Shown here: positions 56,459 to 64,000 of the stretch, one piece after another
Position numbering within the stretch: the first letter of the stretch is position 1
How the letters are laid out: each line of letters opens with the position of its first letter
Source: Candidatus Purcelliella pentastirinorum
GTDB taxonomy: Bacteria > Pseudomonadota > Gammaproteobacteria > Enterobacterales > Enterobacteriaceae
Direction of reading: 5' to 3'
Assembly (NCBI RefSeq): GCF_003391335.1
Contig: NZ_CP028374.1
Span: forward strand, 186,001-250,000
DNA: 64,000 nt
Notes under the pieces: model-generated
Database searches by the model: none
What the model was told of the DNA's origin: nothing
The model's input: the letters and a program-made list of their open reading frames with translations, nothing else
Translations under genes and position numbers: made by a program

Positions 56459-57865
56459 ATGTTAAAAAAACAAATTGGTATTATAGGATTAGGTATTATG
56501 GGTACTAATTTAACATTAAATTTTGAAAAAAACGGTTATCAAATTTCAATATTTAATAGAACAAAAGACAAAATTAACGAACTAATGTTAAATTATCCTA
56601 AAAAAAATATTAAACCATACTATACATTAAAAGAATTTATTTCTTCTTTAAATCATCCAAAATATATACTATTAATGGTTAAATCCGGGAAAGCAACAGA
56701 TGAGACAATTAAAAAACTTATACCATATCTTAAAAAAAAAGATATAATTATAGATGGAGGAAATACATATTTTAAAGATACAATAAAAAGATATAATAAA
56801 CTAAAAAAAATAGGCATAGATTTTATTGGAATGGGTATTTCAGGAGGTGAAGAAGGTGCTTTAAACGGAGCATCAATAATGCCTGGAGGAGATAAAACAA
56901 TATATAATAAAATATCACATTTTTTAATTAAAATAGCTGCTAAAAAAAACAACAGATCTTGCGTTGATTATATAGGACCTAATGGATCAGGACATTATGT
57001 AAAAATGATACATAATGGGATAGAATATGGAAATATGCAATTAATTTCAGAAACATATAATATACTAAAAAATATCTTATTAATTAATAATAAAAAAATA
57101 TCAAAAATATTTAATAAATGGAATAAAAAAGAACTAAATAGTTATTTAATTAAAATAACAAGAAATATATTAAAATTTAAAAATAAAAAAAATAAATATT
57201 TAATAGATTTAATTTTAGATAAAGCTGATAACAAAGGAACCGGTAAATGGGCAAGCATAAGCGCATTAGAATTAGAATCACCCTTTTCATTAATTACAGA
57301 AGCAGTATTTAATCGATATTTATCAAACTTAAAAGAAGAAAGAAAAATAGCATCAAAAAACAAAAAAATAATAAATAAAAAAATAAAAAGAATAAAAGAA
57401 AAAATATTTATAAATGATTTAGAACATGCTTTATATTTTGGTATCATAATTTCATATACTCAAGGTTTTTTACTTATGCAAAAAGCATCAAGAAAATATA
57501 AATGGAATTTGAATTATTCAGTAATAGCAAAAATATTTCAAGAAGGATGTATTATAAAAGCAAAAATATTAAATAAAATAAGATCAATATATAAAAAAAA
57601 TAACCAAATAAAAAATTTACTTTTATCCTCATTTTTTCAAAAAAAAACAAAAAAATATCAATCATCTATTAGGAATATTATAATAGAATCAATAAAACAT
57701 GGAATACCCACACCTACTTTATCATCAGCTCTATCATATTATGATAGTTATAATTCAGATAAATTACCTGCAAATTTAATACAAGCTCAAAGAGATTATT
57801 TTGGTAATCATATGTATGAAAGAACAGATAAAAAAGGTAAATTTCATACTAATTGGAAAATTTAA
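56459..57865 (+). CDS. gnd: 6-phosphogluconate dehydrogenase
   Basis: Oxidative pentose-phosphate enzyme making ribulose 5-phosphate and NADPH. It has 468 residues, E. coli length. Rossmann GLGIMGTNLTLNF, NRTKDK (NADP-phosphate contact), GISGGEEGALNG, catalytic Lys/Glu in GHYVKMIHNGIEYGNMQL, and QAQRDYFGNHMYER are intact. AAGGATTATTTTATG supplies the start. It needs NADP+ although nadK is decayed. Confidence 0.97.
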   Translation: MLKKQIGIIGLGIMGTNLTLNFEKNGYQISIFNRTKDKINELMLNYPKKNIKPYYTLKEFISSLNHPKYILLMVKSGKATDETIKKLIPYLKKKDIIIDGGNTYFKDTIKRYNKLKKIGIDFIGMGISGGEEGALNGASIMPGGDKTIYNKISHFLIKIAAKKNNRSCVDYIGPNGSGHYVKMIHNGIEYGNMQLISETYNILKNILLINNKKISKIFNKWNKKELNSYLIKITRNILKFKNKKNKYLIDLILDKADNKGTGKWASISALELESPFSLITEAVFNRYLSNLKEERKIASKNKKIINKKIKRIKEKIFINDLEHALYFGIIISYTQGFLLMQKASRKYKWNLNYSVIAKIFQEGCIIKAKILNKIRSIYKKNNQIKNLLLSSFFQKKTKKYQSSIRNIIIESIKHGIPTPTLSSALSYYDSYNSDKLPANLIQAQRDYFGNHMYERTDKKGKFHTNWKI

Positions 57866-57914
57866 TAATATAAATATTTATTTAAATAAATAAAAAATAT
57901 ATAAAAAAAGATTA

Positions 57915-57997
57915 TGCCGAAGATCGGATTTGAACCGATATGTATTTCTACGATTGATTTTGAATCAATTGCGTCTACCTAATTTCGCCACTTCGGC
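57915..57997 (-). tRNA. tRNA-Leu (CAA)
   Basis: Minus-strand 83-base tRNA with long variable arm, closely matching E. coli tRNA-Leu(CAA): GCCGAAG/CTTCGGC acceptor, TGGCGAAATTAGGTAGACGC, anticodon loop TTCAAAA, variable arm CGTAGAAATACAT, T-loop TTCAAAT. CCA not encoded. Confidence 0.98.
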
Positions 57998-58098
57998 ATA
58001 ATATATTTTATAAAAACATTCATAACTATCTATATACTAAGTTATAATATATAATATTTAAAGATAATAAACTTTAATAAAATTAAAATATATAGAAA

Positions 58099-59466
58099 AT
58101 GTACAACAAAATTAATATAGTTATTCTTGCAGCTGGTAATAGTAATAGGATGTTATCTGCAACTAATAAAGTATTACATAAAATAGCTAATAAACCATTA
58201 ATACAATATGTTATTGAAACATCAATAAAATTTAATCCAAAAACTATAAATATAGTTCATAAAAATGACTTAAAAGAAATTAAAAAAAAATTTAATAATT
58301 ATAATTTAAATTGGATAGTACAAAAAAAACAATTAGGTACTGGAAATGCAATAAAAAGTGCAATTCCATATATTAAAAACAACGAAAAAATTCTAATACT
58401 ATATGCTGATGTACCACTAATATCTGTAAAAACATTAAATAAACTATATAAAAATAAAGCTAAAAATGGTATTTCATTAATAACAACTACAATATCAGAT
58501 CCATCAGGATATGGAAGAATAATACGTAAAAAAAATAAAATAATTAAAATAATTGAAGAAAAAGATGCTAATAAAAAACAATTATCTATAAAAGAAATAA
58601 ATACAGGTATAATTCTTATTTCAAATATTCTATTGAAAAAATATTTGAATAGAATAAAAAATAAGAATAGACAAAAAGAATATTTTATTACTGATATTAT
58701 ATCAATAGCATATAAAGATAAATGTAATATTAAAACAATAACACCAATAAAAAATATTGAAGTTATAGGAATAAACAATAAATATCAATTATCATATTTA
58801 GAACATATTTATCAAAAAAATCAGGCAAAAAAAATATCAATGAACGGAGTAATAATAAAAGATTTAAATAAATTTAATTTAAGAGGTAATTTAAAACATG
58901 GTGAAGATGTAGAAATAGATATAAATGTAATATTAGAAGGTAAAATAAAATTAGGAAATAGAGTAAAAATTGGAGCAGGGTGTATTATTAAAAATAGTAA
59001 AATATATGATGATTGTATTATTCATCCATATACAATAATAGAATATACAACTATCTATGAAAAATGCATAATAGGTCCATTCGCATACTTACATACAAAT
59101 ACAATAATAAAAAAAAAATCAAATATAGGAAAATTCATAGAAATAAAAAAAACTACAATAAACAAAAAATCGAAAGCTGGTCATCTTTCTTATCTAGGAA
59201 ATGCAAAAATAGGTTCAAGGGTAAATATAGGTGCTGGAACAATAACATGTAACTATAACGGTTTAAATAAATTTAAAACAATAATTGAAAATAATGTATT
59301 TATTGGAGCAGATAGCCAATTAATAGCACCAATTAAAATAAAAAAAGGAGCAACAATAGCAGCAGGAACTACAGTAATAAAAAATGTAAAAAAAAATACT
59401 CTTGTATACAATAAAAAAAAAGAAAAATACAAAATAGAATGGAAAATAAAAAAAAAAAAAATATAA
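58099..59466 (+). CDS. glmU: Bifunctional UDP-N-acetylglucosamine pyrophosphorylase / glucosamine-1-P acetyltransferase
   Basis: Makes UDP-GlcNAc for peptidoglycan and lipid A. 455 residues (E. coli 456). N-terminal domain has LAAGNSNRM (Arg kept, usual GT changed to SN), LYADVPLI and the GTGNA substrate motif. The C-terminal left-handed beta-helix keeps its hexapeptides, including the catalytic His in KAGHLSYLGNAKIGSRVNIGAG. Both halves appear intact here, unlike HldE. glmS follows after 50 bases. Confidence 0.96.
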   Translation: MYNKINIVILAAGNSNRMLSATNKVLHKIANKPLIQYVIETSIKFNPKTINIVHKNDLKEIKKKFNNYNLNWIVQKKQLGTGNAIKSAIPYIKNNEKILILYADVPLISVKTLNKLYKNKAKNGISLITTTISDPSGYGRIIRKKNKIIKIIEEKDANKKQLSIKEINTGIILISNILLKKYLNRIKNKNRQKEYFITDIISIAYKDKCNIKTITPIKNIEVIGINNKYQLSYLEHIYQKNQAKKISMNGVIIKDLNKFNLRGNLKHGEDVEIDINVILEGKIKLGNRVKIGAGCIIKNSKIYDDCIIHPYTIIEYTTIYEKCIIGPFAYLHTNTIIKKKSNIGKFIEIKKTTINKKSKAGHLSYLGNAKIGSRVNIGAGTITCNYNGLNKFKTIIENNVFIGADSQLIAPIKIKKGATIAAGTTVIKNVKKNTLVYNKKKEKYKIEWKIKKKKI

Positions 59467-59516
59467 TTTATTTATAAAATATAATATATATGGGAAAAAA
59501 TACTTAGGGAAAATTC

Positions 59517-61334
59517 ATGTGTGGAATTATTGGTGCTATTGCACAACGTGACATTACAAAATTATTATTAAATGGTTTAAAACGTTTAGAATATAGAGGT
59601 TATGATTCATCAGGAATTGCAATAATAAACTCTAATAAAAAAATACAAAGAATAAGAAAAACAGGTAACGTAAACAAATTAATAAAAAAAATAAAAAAAC
59701 ATCCAATAAATGGAAAAATTGGAATTGCTCATACAAGATGGGCAACACACGGAAAACCTACAAAGAAAAATACACATCCACATATATCAGAAAATATTAT
59801 TATTGTACATAATGGAATTATTGAAAATTATAATAATCTTCGTAAAAAATTAAAAACTATTGGATATCATTTTAAATCAGATACTGATACAGAAGTAATA
59901 GCACATATGTTACATAATGAACAAAAAAAAGGAGGAGATTTAAAAGAAATAACAAAACGTGTAATAAATAAATTAAAAGGATCATATAGCATTGTTATAA
60001 TGGATAAAAAAAACCCATCAATACTAATAGCAACTAAATTTAAAAGTGCATTAATAATAGGAAAGGGTATAAATGAAAATTTTATAGCATCAGATCAACA
60101 AGCATTATTATCAATAACAAATAATTTTATATTTTTAGAAGAAGGAGATATAGCAGAAATATCATGTACAAATATAAAAATAAACAATATAAACAATAAA
60201 ATTATAAAAAGAAAAACTATAAAATCAACAACAAAATATGAAGTACTAAATAAAAACTTATACAAAAATTATATGCAAAAAGAAATTTATCAACAACCTT
60301 TAGCAACTAAGAATACTATAAAAAAATATTTAAAAAATAATGAAATTAAATTAAATAATTTAGAAGATAATTATCATTTACTAAAAAAAATAATAAATAT
60401 ACAAATAATTGCTTGTGGAACATCATATCATGCAGGATTAATTGCTCGCTATTGGTTTGAAGAAATAGCAAAAATATCATGTAACGTAGATATAGCTTCA
60501 GAATTTCGTTACAGAAAACCAATTATACAAAAAAATACATTAATAATTGCTATTTCTCAATCAGGAGAAACAGCTGATACATTAGAAGCTTTAAGAATAT
60601 TAAAAAAATATAAATACCTTAGTTCAATATCAATATGTAATACTGAAAAATCATCTTTAGTTAAAGAAACTAATTTTTCATTAATAACAGAAGCAGGAAC
60701 AGAAATAAGTGTTGCATCAACAAAAACATTTACAACACAACTAACTATTTTATTAATATTAATAACAAAAATTTCTCTATTAAAAAATAATAAAAATAAA
60801 AAAATAATTAAAATAATTAAAAAAATTCCAAAAAAAATAAAAGAAATATTATTTTATGAAAAAGAAATTAAAAAATTAGCAAAAAAATTTTTAAATGTAA
60901 ATAATATGCTATTTATAGGAAAAGGCAAACAATATCCCACAATCATGGAAGGTGCATTAAAAATGAAAGAAATATCATACATACATGCTGAAGCTTATCC
61001 TGCTGGAGAATTAAAACATGGACCATTAGCAATTATAGATAAAAATATACCTATTATAATAACAGCTGAAAAAAATAAAATGTTAAATAAAATAAGAATA
61101 AGTATAGAAGAAATTAATGCAAGAGGAGGAATAATATATATATTAGCAGATCAAACAATTAAATTTAATAATAAAAAAAATATAACAATCATTCCTTTAC
61201 CACACATAAACAGTATAATATCACCTATAATATACACTATACCACTTCAATTATTAGCTTATCATGTTGCAATAATAAAGGGTACTAATATTGATCAACC
61301 AAGAAATTTAGCTAAATCAGTAACTGTAGAATAA
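59517..61334 (+). CDS. glmS: Glucosamine-fructose-6-phosphate aminotransferase
   Basis: Makes glucosamine 6-phosphate from fructose 6-phosphate and glutamine. 605 residues (E. coli 609). Cys1 nucleophile in MCGIIGAIAQ, ARM RWATHGKPT, two SIS domains (ACGTSYHAG, ISQSGETADT, STKTFTTQL) and the C-terminal PRNLAKSVTVE. No glmS-regulating small-RNA site can be judged. It converges on ssrA. Confidence 0.98.
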   Translation: MCGIIGAIAQRDITKLLLNGLKRLEYRGYDSSGIAIINSNKKIQRIRKTGNVNKLIKKIKKHPINGKIGIAHTRWATHGKPTKKNTHPHISENIIIVHNGIIENYNNLRKKLKTIGYHFKSDTDTEVIAHMLHNEQKKGGDLKEITKRVINKLKGSYSIVIMDKKNPSILIATKFKSALIIGKGINENFIASDQQALLSITNNFIFLEEGDIAEISCTNIKINNINNKIIKRKTIKSTTKYEVLNKNLYKNYMQKEIYQQPLATKNTIKKYLKNNEIKLNNLEDNYHLLKKIINIQIIACGTSYHAGLIARYWFEEIAKISCNVDIASEFRYRKPIIQKNTLIIAISQSGETADTLEALRILKKYKYLSSISICNTEKSSLVKETNFSLITEAGTEISVASTKTFTTQLTILLILITKISLLKNNKNKKIIKIIKKIPKKIKEILFYEKEIKKLAKKFLNVNNMLFIGKGKQYPTIMEGALKMKEISYIHAEAYPAGELKHGPLAIIDKNIPIIITAEKNKMLNKIRISIEEINARGGIIYILADQTIKFNNKKNITIIPLPHINSIISPIIYTIPLQLLAYHVAIIKGTNIDQPRNLAKSVTVE

Positions 61335-61350
61335 AAAATAAATTGATATT

Positions 61351-61720
61351 TGGTGGAGCTGGCGGGATTCGAACCCGCGTCCGAAAAAAACTAATATCCA
61401 AAATACTACATATTTAGTCTATATCTAAATTCATTTAAAATATGTTTATAGACAAACTATATAATAAATTAACTTTGAAATTAAATTTACGTACAATAAC
61501 CAAAGTAATTATTCATTACGTTATCTCTTTAAATAAATCCTTTATATCTTTACACACAAAGAGAATGTATAAGAAAGGAGCACAACAGCACTTTAGGCTG
61601 CTAATGCATAACCACTATTATATTTTCCAACTACTATTTTAACGGTTTTTTACAAGACCTACCGCATCTTGATATGCATTCAAAATATCAATTATCTTCG
61701 TCAAATCCATAATCAGCCCC
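61351..61720 (-). ncRNA. ssrA: Transfer-messenger RNA
   Basis: Rescues stalled ribosomes with SmpB. tRNA-like ends: 5' GGGGCTGATTATGGATTTGACG and 3' GGACGCGGGTTCGAATCCCGCCAGCTCCACCA-type arm with the acceptor G-U pair typical of alanine identity; CCA is encoded. The tag frame (61593-61631, minus) follows ATAGTA and reads GTT GGA AAA TAT AAT AGT GGT TAT GCA TTA GCA GCC TAA, i.e. VGKYNSGYALAA. The YALAA end is standard; the first codon GTT (Val) instead of GCA is unusual. Length 370 bases (E. coli 363). Confidence 0.97.
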
Positions 61721-61731
61721 AAAATATAATT

Positions 61732-62190
61732 TTAATTTCTCTTTATAAGACGTTCTTTATATCTATTCCAATCACGTTGTTTAATAGCATAACGTTTATC
61801 TTTAAGTTTCTTACCAATTCCAATCCCTATATTTAATTTACACCAAGATCTTTTCCAAAACAATGAAATTACAACTAAAGTATGTCTATTTTTATTCAAA
61901 TTACCATATAAAAATTCTAATTCATTTTTAGATAAAAGCAACTTACGATAACGACTTAAATTTAAATTATCACTTTTTATATTAAACAAAGGTTGTATAT
62001 GCAAACCTACAACAAAAGCTTCCCCATTTATTATTGTAACATAACTATTATTAATATTAACCTTATTTAATCTTAAAGACTTAACTTCCCATCCTTGTAA
62101 TACCAACCCTGCTATTAAATTATCTTTGATAAAATAATTATATAATATATTTTTATTTTTACAAATAACCTGTCTATCTAAAATCACCAT
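61732..62190 (-). CDS. smpB: SsrA-binding protein SmpB
   Basis: Binds the tmRNA tRNA-like domain and mimics the codon-anticodon helix. 152 residues (E. coli 160). GLVLQGWEVKSLR, GEAFVVGLHIQPL, KRSWCKLNIGIGIGKKLKDKR are conserved; the basic C-terminal tail (KQRDWNRYKERLIK) is kept. It lies 11 bases before ssrA, in the usual order. Confidence 0.97.
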   Translation of the reverse strand: MVILDRQVICKNKNILYNYFIKDNLIAGLVLQGWEVKSLRLNKVNINNSYVTIINGEAFVVGLHIQPLFNIKSDNLNLSRYRKLLLSKNELEFLYGNLNKNRHTLVVISLFWKRSWCKLNIGIGIGKKLKDKRYAIKQRDWNRYKERLIKRN

Positions 62191-62343
62191 ATTTAAAAAA
62201 ATAAATAAAAAAAAACTATCAAAAAAATTATGAATATAATATCACCTAAAAAAAATAAATCAATCAATAATTATATAATAAATAAATAATACATAATTAA
62301 ATATAGAAAACAAATTAATATATAAATAAATATATCTAAGATT

Positions 62344-63216
62344 AAAAATTTTTTTTAACCAATTTAATTTATTTCTTAATATATCGAAATAATTATAATT
62401 AAGAGATATATAAAATTAACACTATAATTAGTACGTTTTATTAAAATATGTAAATTATTACCAATTAATAACCTTATATCTTTGTTATCACAATAAATTT
62501 TAAATAGATATTTAGATCTATTTATGTATAAATCAATAATAATTAACACTAATAATAATTGGTCTAGTAGAAAAAATATGAAGAAAAATAGATAATATAG
62601 ATATAACATTTAATAAGGGTAAAATAATAAAATCTCCAACTGATAAAAAGTAAAAAGTAAAAACTGTAGATATAGAAACAATTAAACCATCTAATTGCTG
62701 TGAAAAAGCAAAACATTTATCTATAAAAACTTTATGTTTAATCATATGAGCAATTTTATTAGAATATAATATTAATTCATAATAATATCATAACCCAAAA
62801 AATTATTTTTTTCATATACAGATATTTCTAACATAAATCTTCTATCTAAAATAAATTTACTATCTAATACATTAATTAAATCTTGTTTATAATTAATTAA
62901 ATTTAAATCAGTTAAAAAACCTAAATCATCTTATATTTATACCAACAACTTTAATATTATATTTTAATAACACTTTTAAAACCCTTAACATACTAAAATC
63001 ACCAACAACAACTATAGCTAAATCATAAAATTTTCCTATCTTAAATAAACTTATTATCTTAATAACTCTTCTTAAAGATAATATAGAAACTGTTTTTTTC
63101 AAAAATTACTTTATACCTAAATTAATTAACCAATAAAATAGTTTTTTCATATATACCTAATGAATTAAAAAATCTAGTAATTACTATAATACCAATATAA
63201 TTACATTTGATTTCAT
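62344..63216 (-). pseudogene. nadK: NAD kinase pseudogene
   Basis: Minus-strand remnant over its full original length (873 bases, E. coli 879) in the expected place next to grpE. Reading through frameshifts gives IGIIVITRFFNSLG, DLAIVVVGDFSMLRVL, YNIKVVGIN, DLGFLTDL, RRFMLEISV, IAHMIKHKVFIDKCFAFSQQLDGLIVSI, FSTRPIIIS, YCDNKDIRLLIG and YFDILRNKLNWLKKIF, each aligning in order with E. coli NadK. The catalytic GGDGN is VGDFS, the NAD-binding TGSTAY region is VFTFYF, there are several frameshifts and in-frame stops, and the natural stop codon is lost. Not a functional gene. Confidence 0.92.
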
Positions 63217-63280
63217 AAAATATAAAAATCCTTAATTTAATTAATAACTAAATTTATTTATATAAAATAAAAATTTATTA

Positions 63281-63307
63281 TTGAAAGAAAAATTCTTATC
63301 CCCATTA
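63281..63307 (+). promoter_or_regulatory. Sigma-32 (heat-shock) type promoter of grpE
   Basis: TTGAAA (63281-63286), 13-base spacer, CCCCATTA (63300-63307): the textbook RpoH pattern (CTTGAAA, 13-15 bases, CCCCATnT). A run of four C in this A/T spacer is itself striking. Transcription would begin near 63314, so translation cannot start at the TTG at 63281. It implies that rpoH is kept elsewhere in the genome. Confidence 0.85.
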
Positions 63308-63325
63308 TTAAGCATAACAAATGGA

Positions 63326-63910
63326 ATGAAAATTATATACATGGATAATTTTATGGAAAAGAATAAAAATAAAGAAAAAAAAATAGAAAAAGAAAATACA
63401 AAAAATATTGAAAATAAAAATGAAAAAATAAAAAAAATAAAAAATAAAAAATTAATTAAAAAATTAAAAAAAAAATTAAAAAAGAAAAAAGAAAAAATAA
63501 AAGATATTCAATTAAGAACACAAGCAGAAATTGAAAATATTAATCGAAGAAACAATCAAAATATAGAAAAAATACATAAATTTGCACTAGAAAAATTCAT
63601 TAATGAACTATTACCAGTTGTAGATAATTTAGAAAGAACATTAAAAGCAAATAAAAAAAATAACAAAAAACTACAACCTATAATGAAGGGAATAAAACTA
63701 ACATTAAAATCACTATTTGATGTAATGTCAAAATTTGGTGTAAAAAATATTTCAGAAAGAAATGTACTTTTTAATCCTAAAATTCATCAAGCAATAATAA
63801 TGGAAAAATCAGATGAAATTGAAACTAATAAAATTATTAAAATAATGCAACCAGGATATATACTTAATGGAAGATTATTAAGACCAGCTATGGTTATAGT
63901 TTCAAAATAA
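63326..63910 (+). CDS. grpE: GrpE, nucleotide-exchange factor of DnaK
   Basis: Cochaperone releasing ADP from DnaK. 194 residues from the ATG at 63326 (E. coli 197). The frame extends to a TTG at 63281, but that is the -35 of the heat-shock promoter. ATGs at 63326, 63341 and 63353 are all possible; the last has GGA seven bases before it. N-terminal part is a low-complexity Lys/Glu/Asn coiled coil; then EIENINRRNNQNIEKIHKFALEKFINELLPVVDNLERTL, the DnaK-binding beta domain NPKIHQAI and QPGYILNGRLLRPAMVIVSK. Confidence 0.95.
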   Translation: MKIIYMDNFMEKNKNKEKKIEKENTKNIENKNEKIKKIKNKKLIKKLKKKLKKKKEKIKDIQLRTQAEIENINRRNNQNIEKIHKFALEKFINELLPVVDNLERTLKANKKNNKKLQPIMKGIKLTLKSLFDVMSKFGVKNISERNVLFNPKIHQAIIMEKSDEIETNKIIKIMQPGYILNGRLLRPAMVIVSK

Positions 63911-63919
63911 TAGAAAAAT

Positions 63920-64000
63920 TTATAAAACCCAGTCAATTGGATTAATATTTTTATTTACTAAAAATTTATTAGCTTTTATAAAATGATTACATCCTAAAAA
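63920..64000 (-). CDS. ung: Uracil-DNA glycosylase, 3' end only
   Basis: The last 26 codons in the minus frame read FLGCNHFIKANKFLVNKNINPIDWVL before TAA. E. coli Ung ends FFGCNHFVLANQW...TPIDWMPVL, so this is the C-terminus of the uracil-removing repair enzyme, with the last few residues trimmed. The rest lies right of the window. It converges on grpE with a 9-base gap. Confidence 0.85.
   Translation of the reverse strand, partial: FLGCNHFIKANKFLVNKNINPIDWVL

Noticed and set aside
58299-58778. Minus-strand frame of 159 hydrophobic residues opposite glmU
   Set aside because: A/T-rich antisense of a Lys/Ile-rich gene naturally gives Phe/Leu/Ile-rich open frames; glmU is the real gene.
61442-61642. 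Plus-strand frame of 66 residues
   Set aside because: Lies entirely inside the antisense of tmRNA; no homology and no ribosome site.
62376-62745. Two overlapping minus-strand frames of 77 and 70 residues as separate small genes
   Set aside because: Both are pieces of the frameshifted nadK; together they align in order with the middle and C-terminal parts of NadK.

Overview
The window is a piece of a very AT-rich, strongly reduced genome. Every recognisable gene is of the Enterobacterales (gamma-proteobacterial) type, and most blocks keep Escherichia coli gene order: purA/rlmB/rpsF-rpsR-rplI/cysQ, cysK-ptsH-ptsI-crr, tRNA-Val/tRNA-Lys next to gltX, fpr/tpiA, cspC/htpX, def-fmt, the str-S10-spc-alpha ribosomal block, rsmE/ruvX/yggT/yggX, glmU-glmS, and ssrA-smpB-(nadK)-grpE. 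There are no mobile elements, phage genes, CRISPR arrays or obvious repeats. Regulators are absent, spacers are nearly pure A/T, and several enzymes are trimmed. This fits a long-established obligate intracellular symbiont, most likely of an insect (Buchnera, Blochmannia or Purcelliella style). I cannot place it to genus from sequence alone.

Layout. 1-10 kb: 3' part of gyrB, then a minus-strand run of cysQ, rplI, rpsR, rpsF, rlmB, purA, the soluble PTS proteins (crr, ptsI, ptsH) and cysK. 10-20 kb: ligA without its BRCT domain, tRNA-Lys, tRNA-Val, gltX, mntH, fpr, tpiA, cspC behind a decayed yobF leader, htpX, tRNA-Thr, def and fmt. 20-38 kb: a compact minus-strand block with the alpha, spc, S10 and str ribosomal operons, secY, rpoA, tuf and fusA. 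38-46 kb: yciC-like gene, gmhA, rsmE, ruvX, yggT, yggX, rsmI, rnpB, tldE/pmbA, an EamA transporter and a lone 5S rRNA gene. 46-57 kb: proS, alr, a 758-base gene-free gap, truA, tilS, plsC, ribB, hldE, cca. 57-64 kb: gnd, tRNA-Leu, glmU, glmS, ssrA (tmRNA), smpB, a decayed nadK, grpE behind a heat-shock type promoter, and the tail of ung at the right edge.

Function. Most genes serve translation: ribosomal proteins, GTPases, synthetases, RNA modification, RNase P and trans-translation. Metabolism that remains covers sugar uptake by PTS, triose isomerisation and the pentose-phosphate step of gnd, amino sugar/peptidoglycan supply (glmS, glmU, alr), phospholipid acylation (plsC), cysteine synthesis (cysK, cysQ), the first committed step toward riboflavin's xylene ring (ribB), AMP synthesis (purA) and Mn uptake (mntH). 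Cysteine and riboflavin are candidate host-provision products, but that is inference.

The most striking signal is piecemeal erosion in which one half of a protein is lost and the other kept. NAD kinase is a frameshifted pseudogene with its NAD/ATP-binding motifs destroyed. HldE keeps its kinase half but has lost the adenylyltransferase signature. Cca keeps its CCA-adding core but has lost its HD phosphohydrolase residues. LigA lacks BRCT. No previously undescribed multi-gene system was found; the unusual content is decay patterns, retained regulatory leaders and a divergent tmRNA tag.
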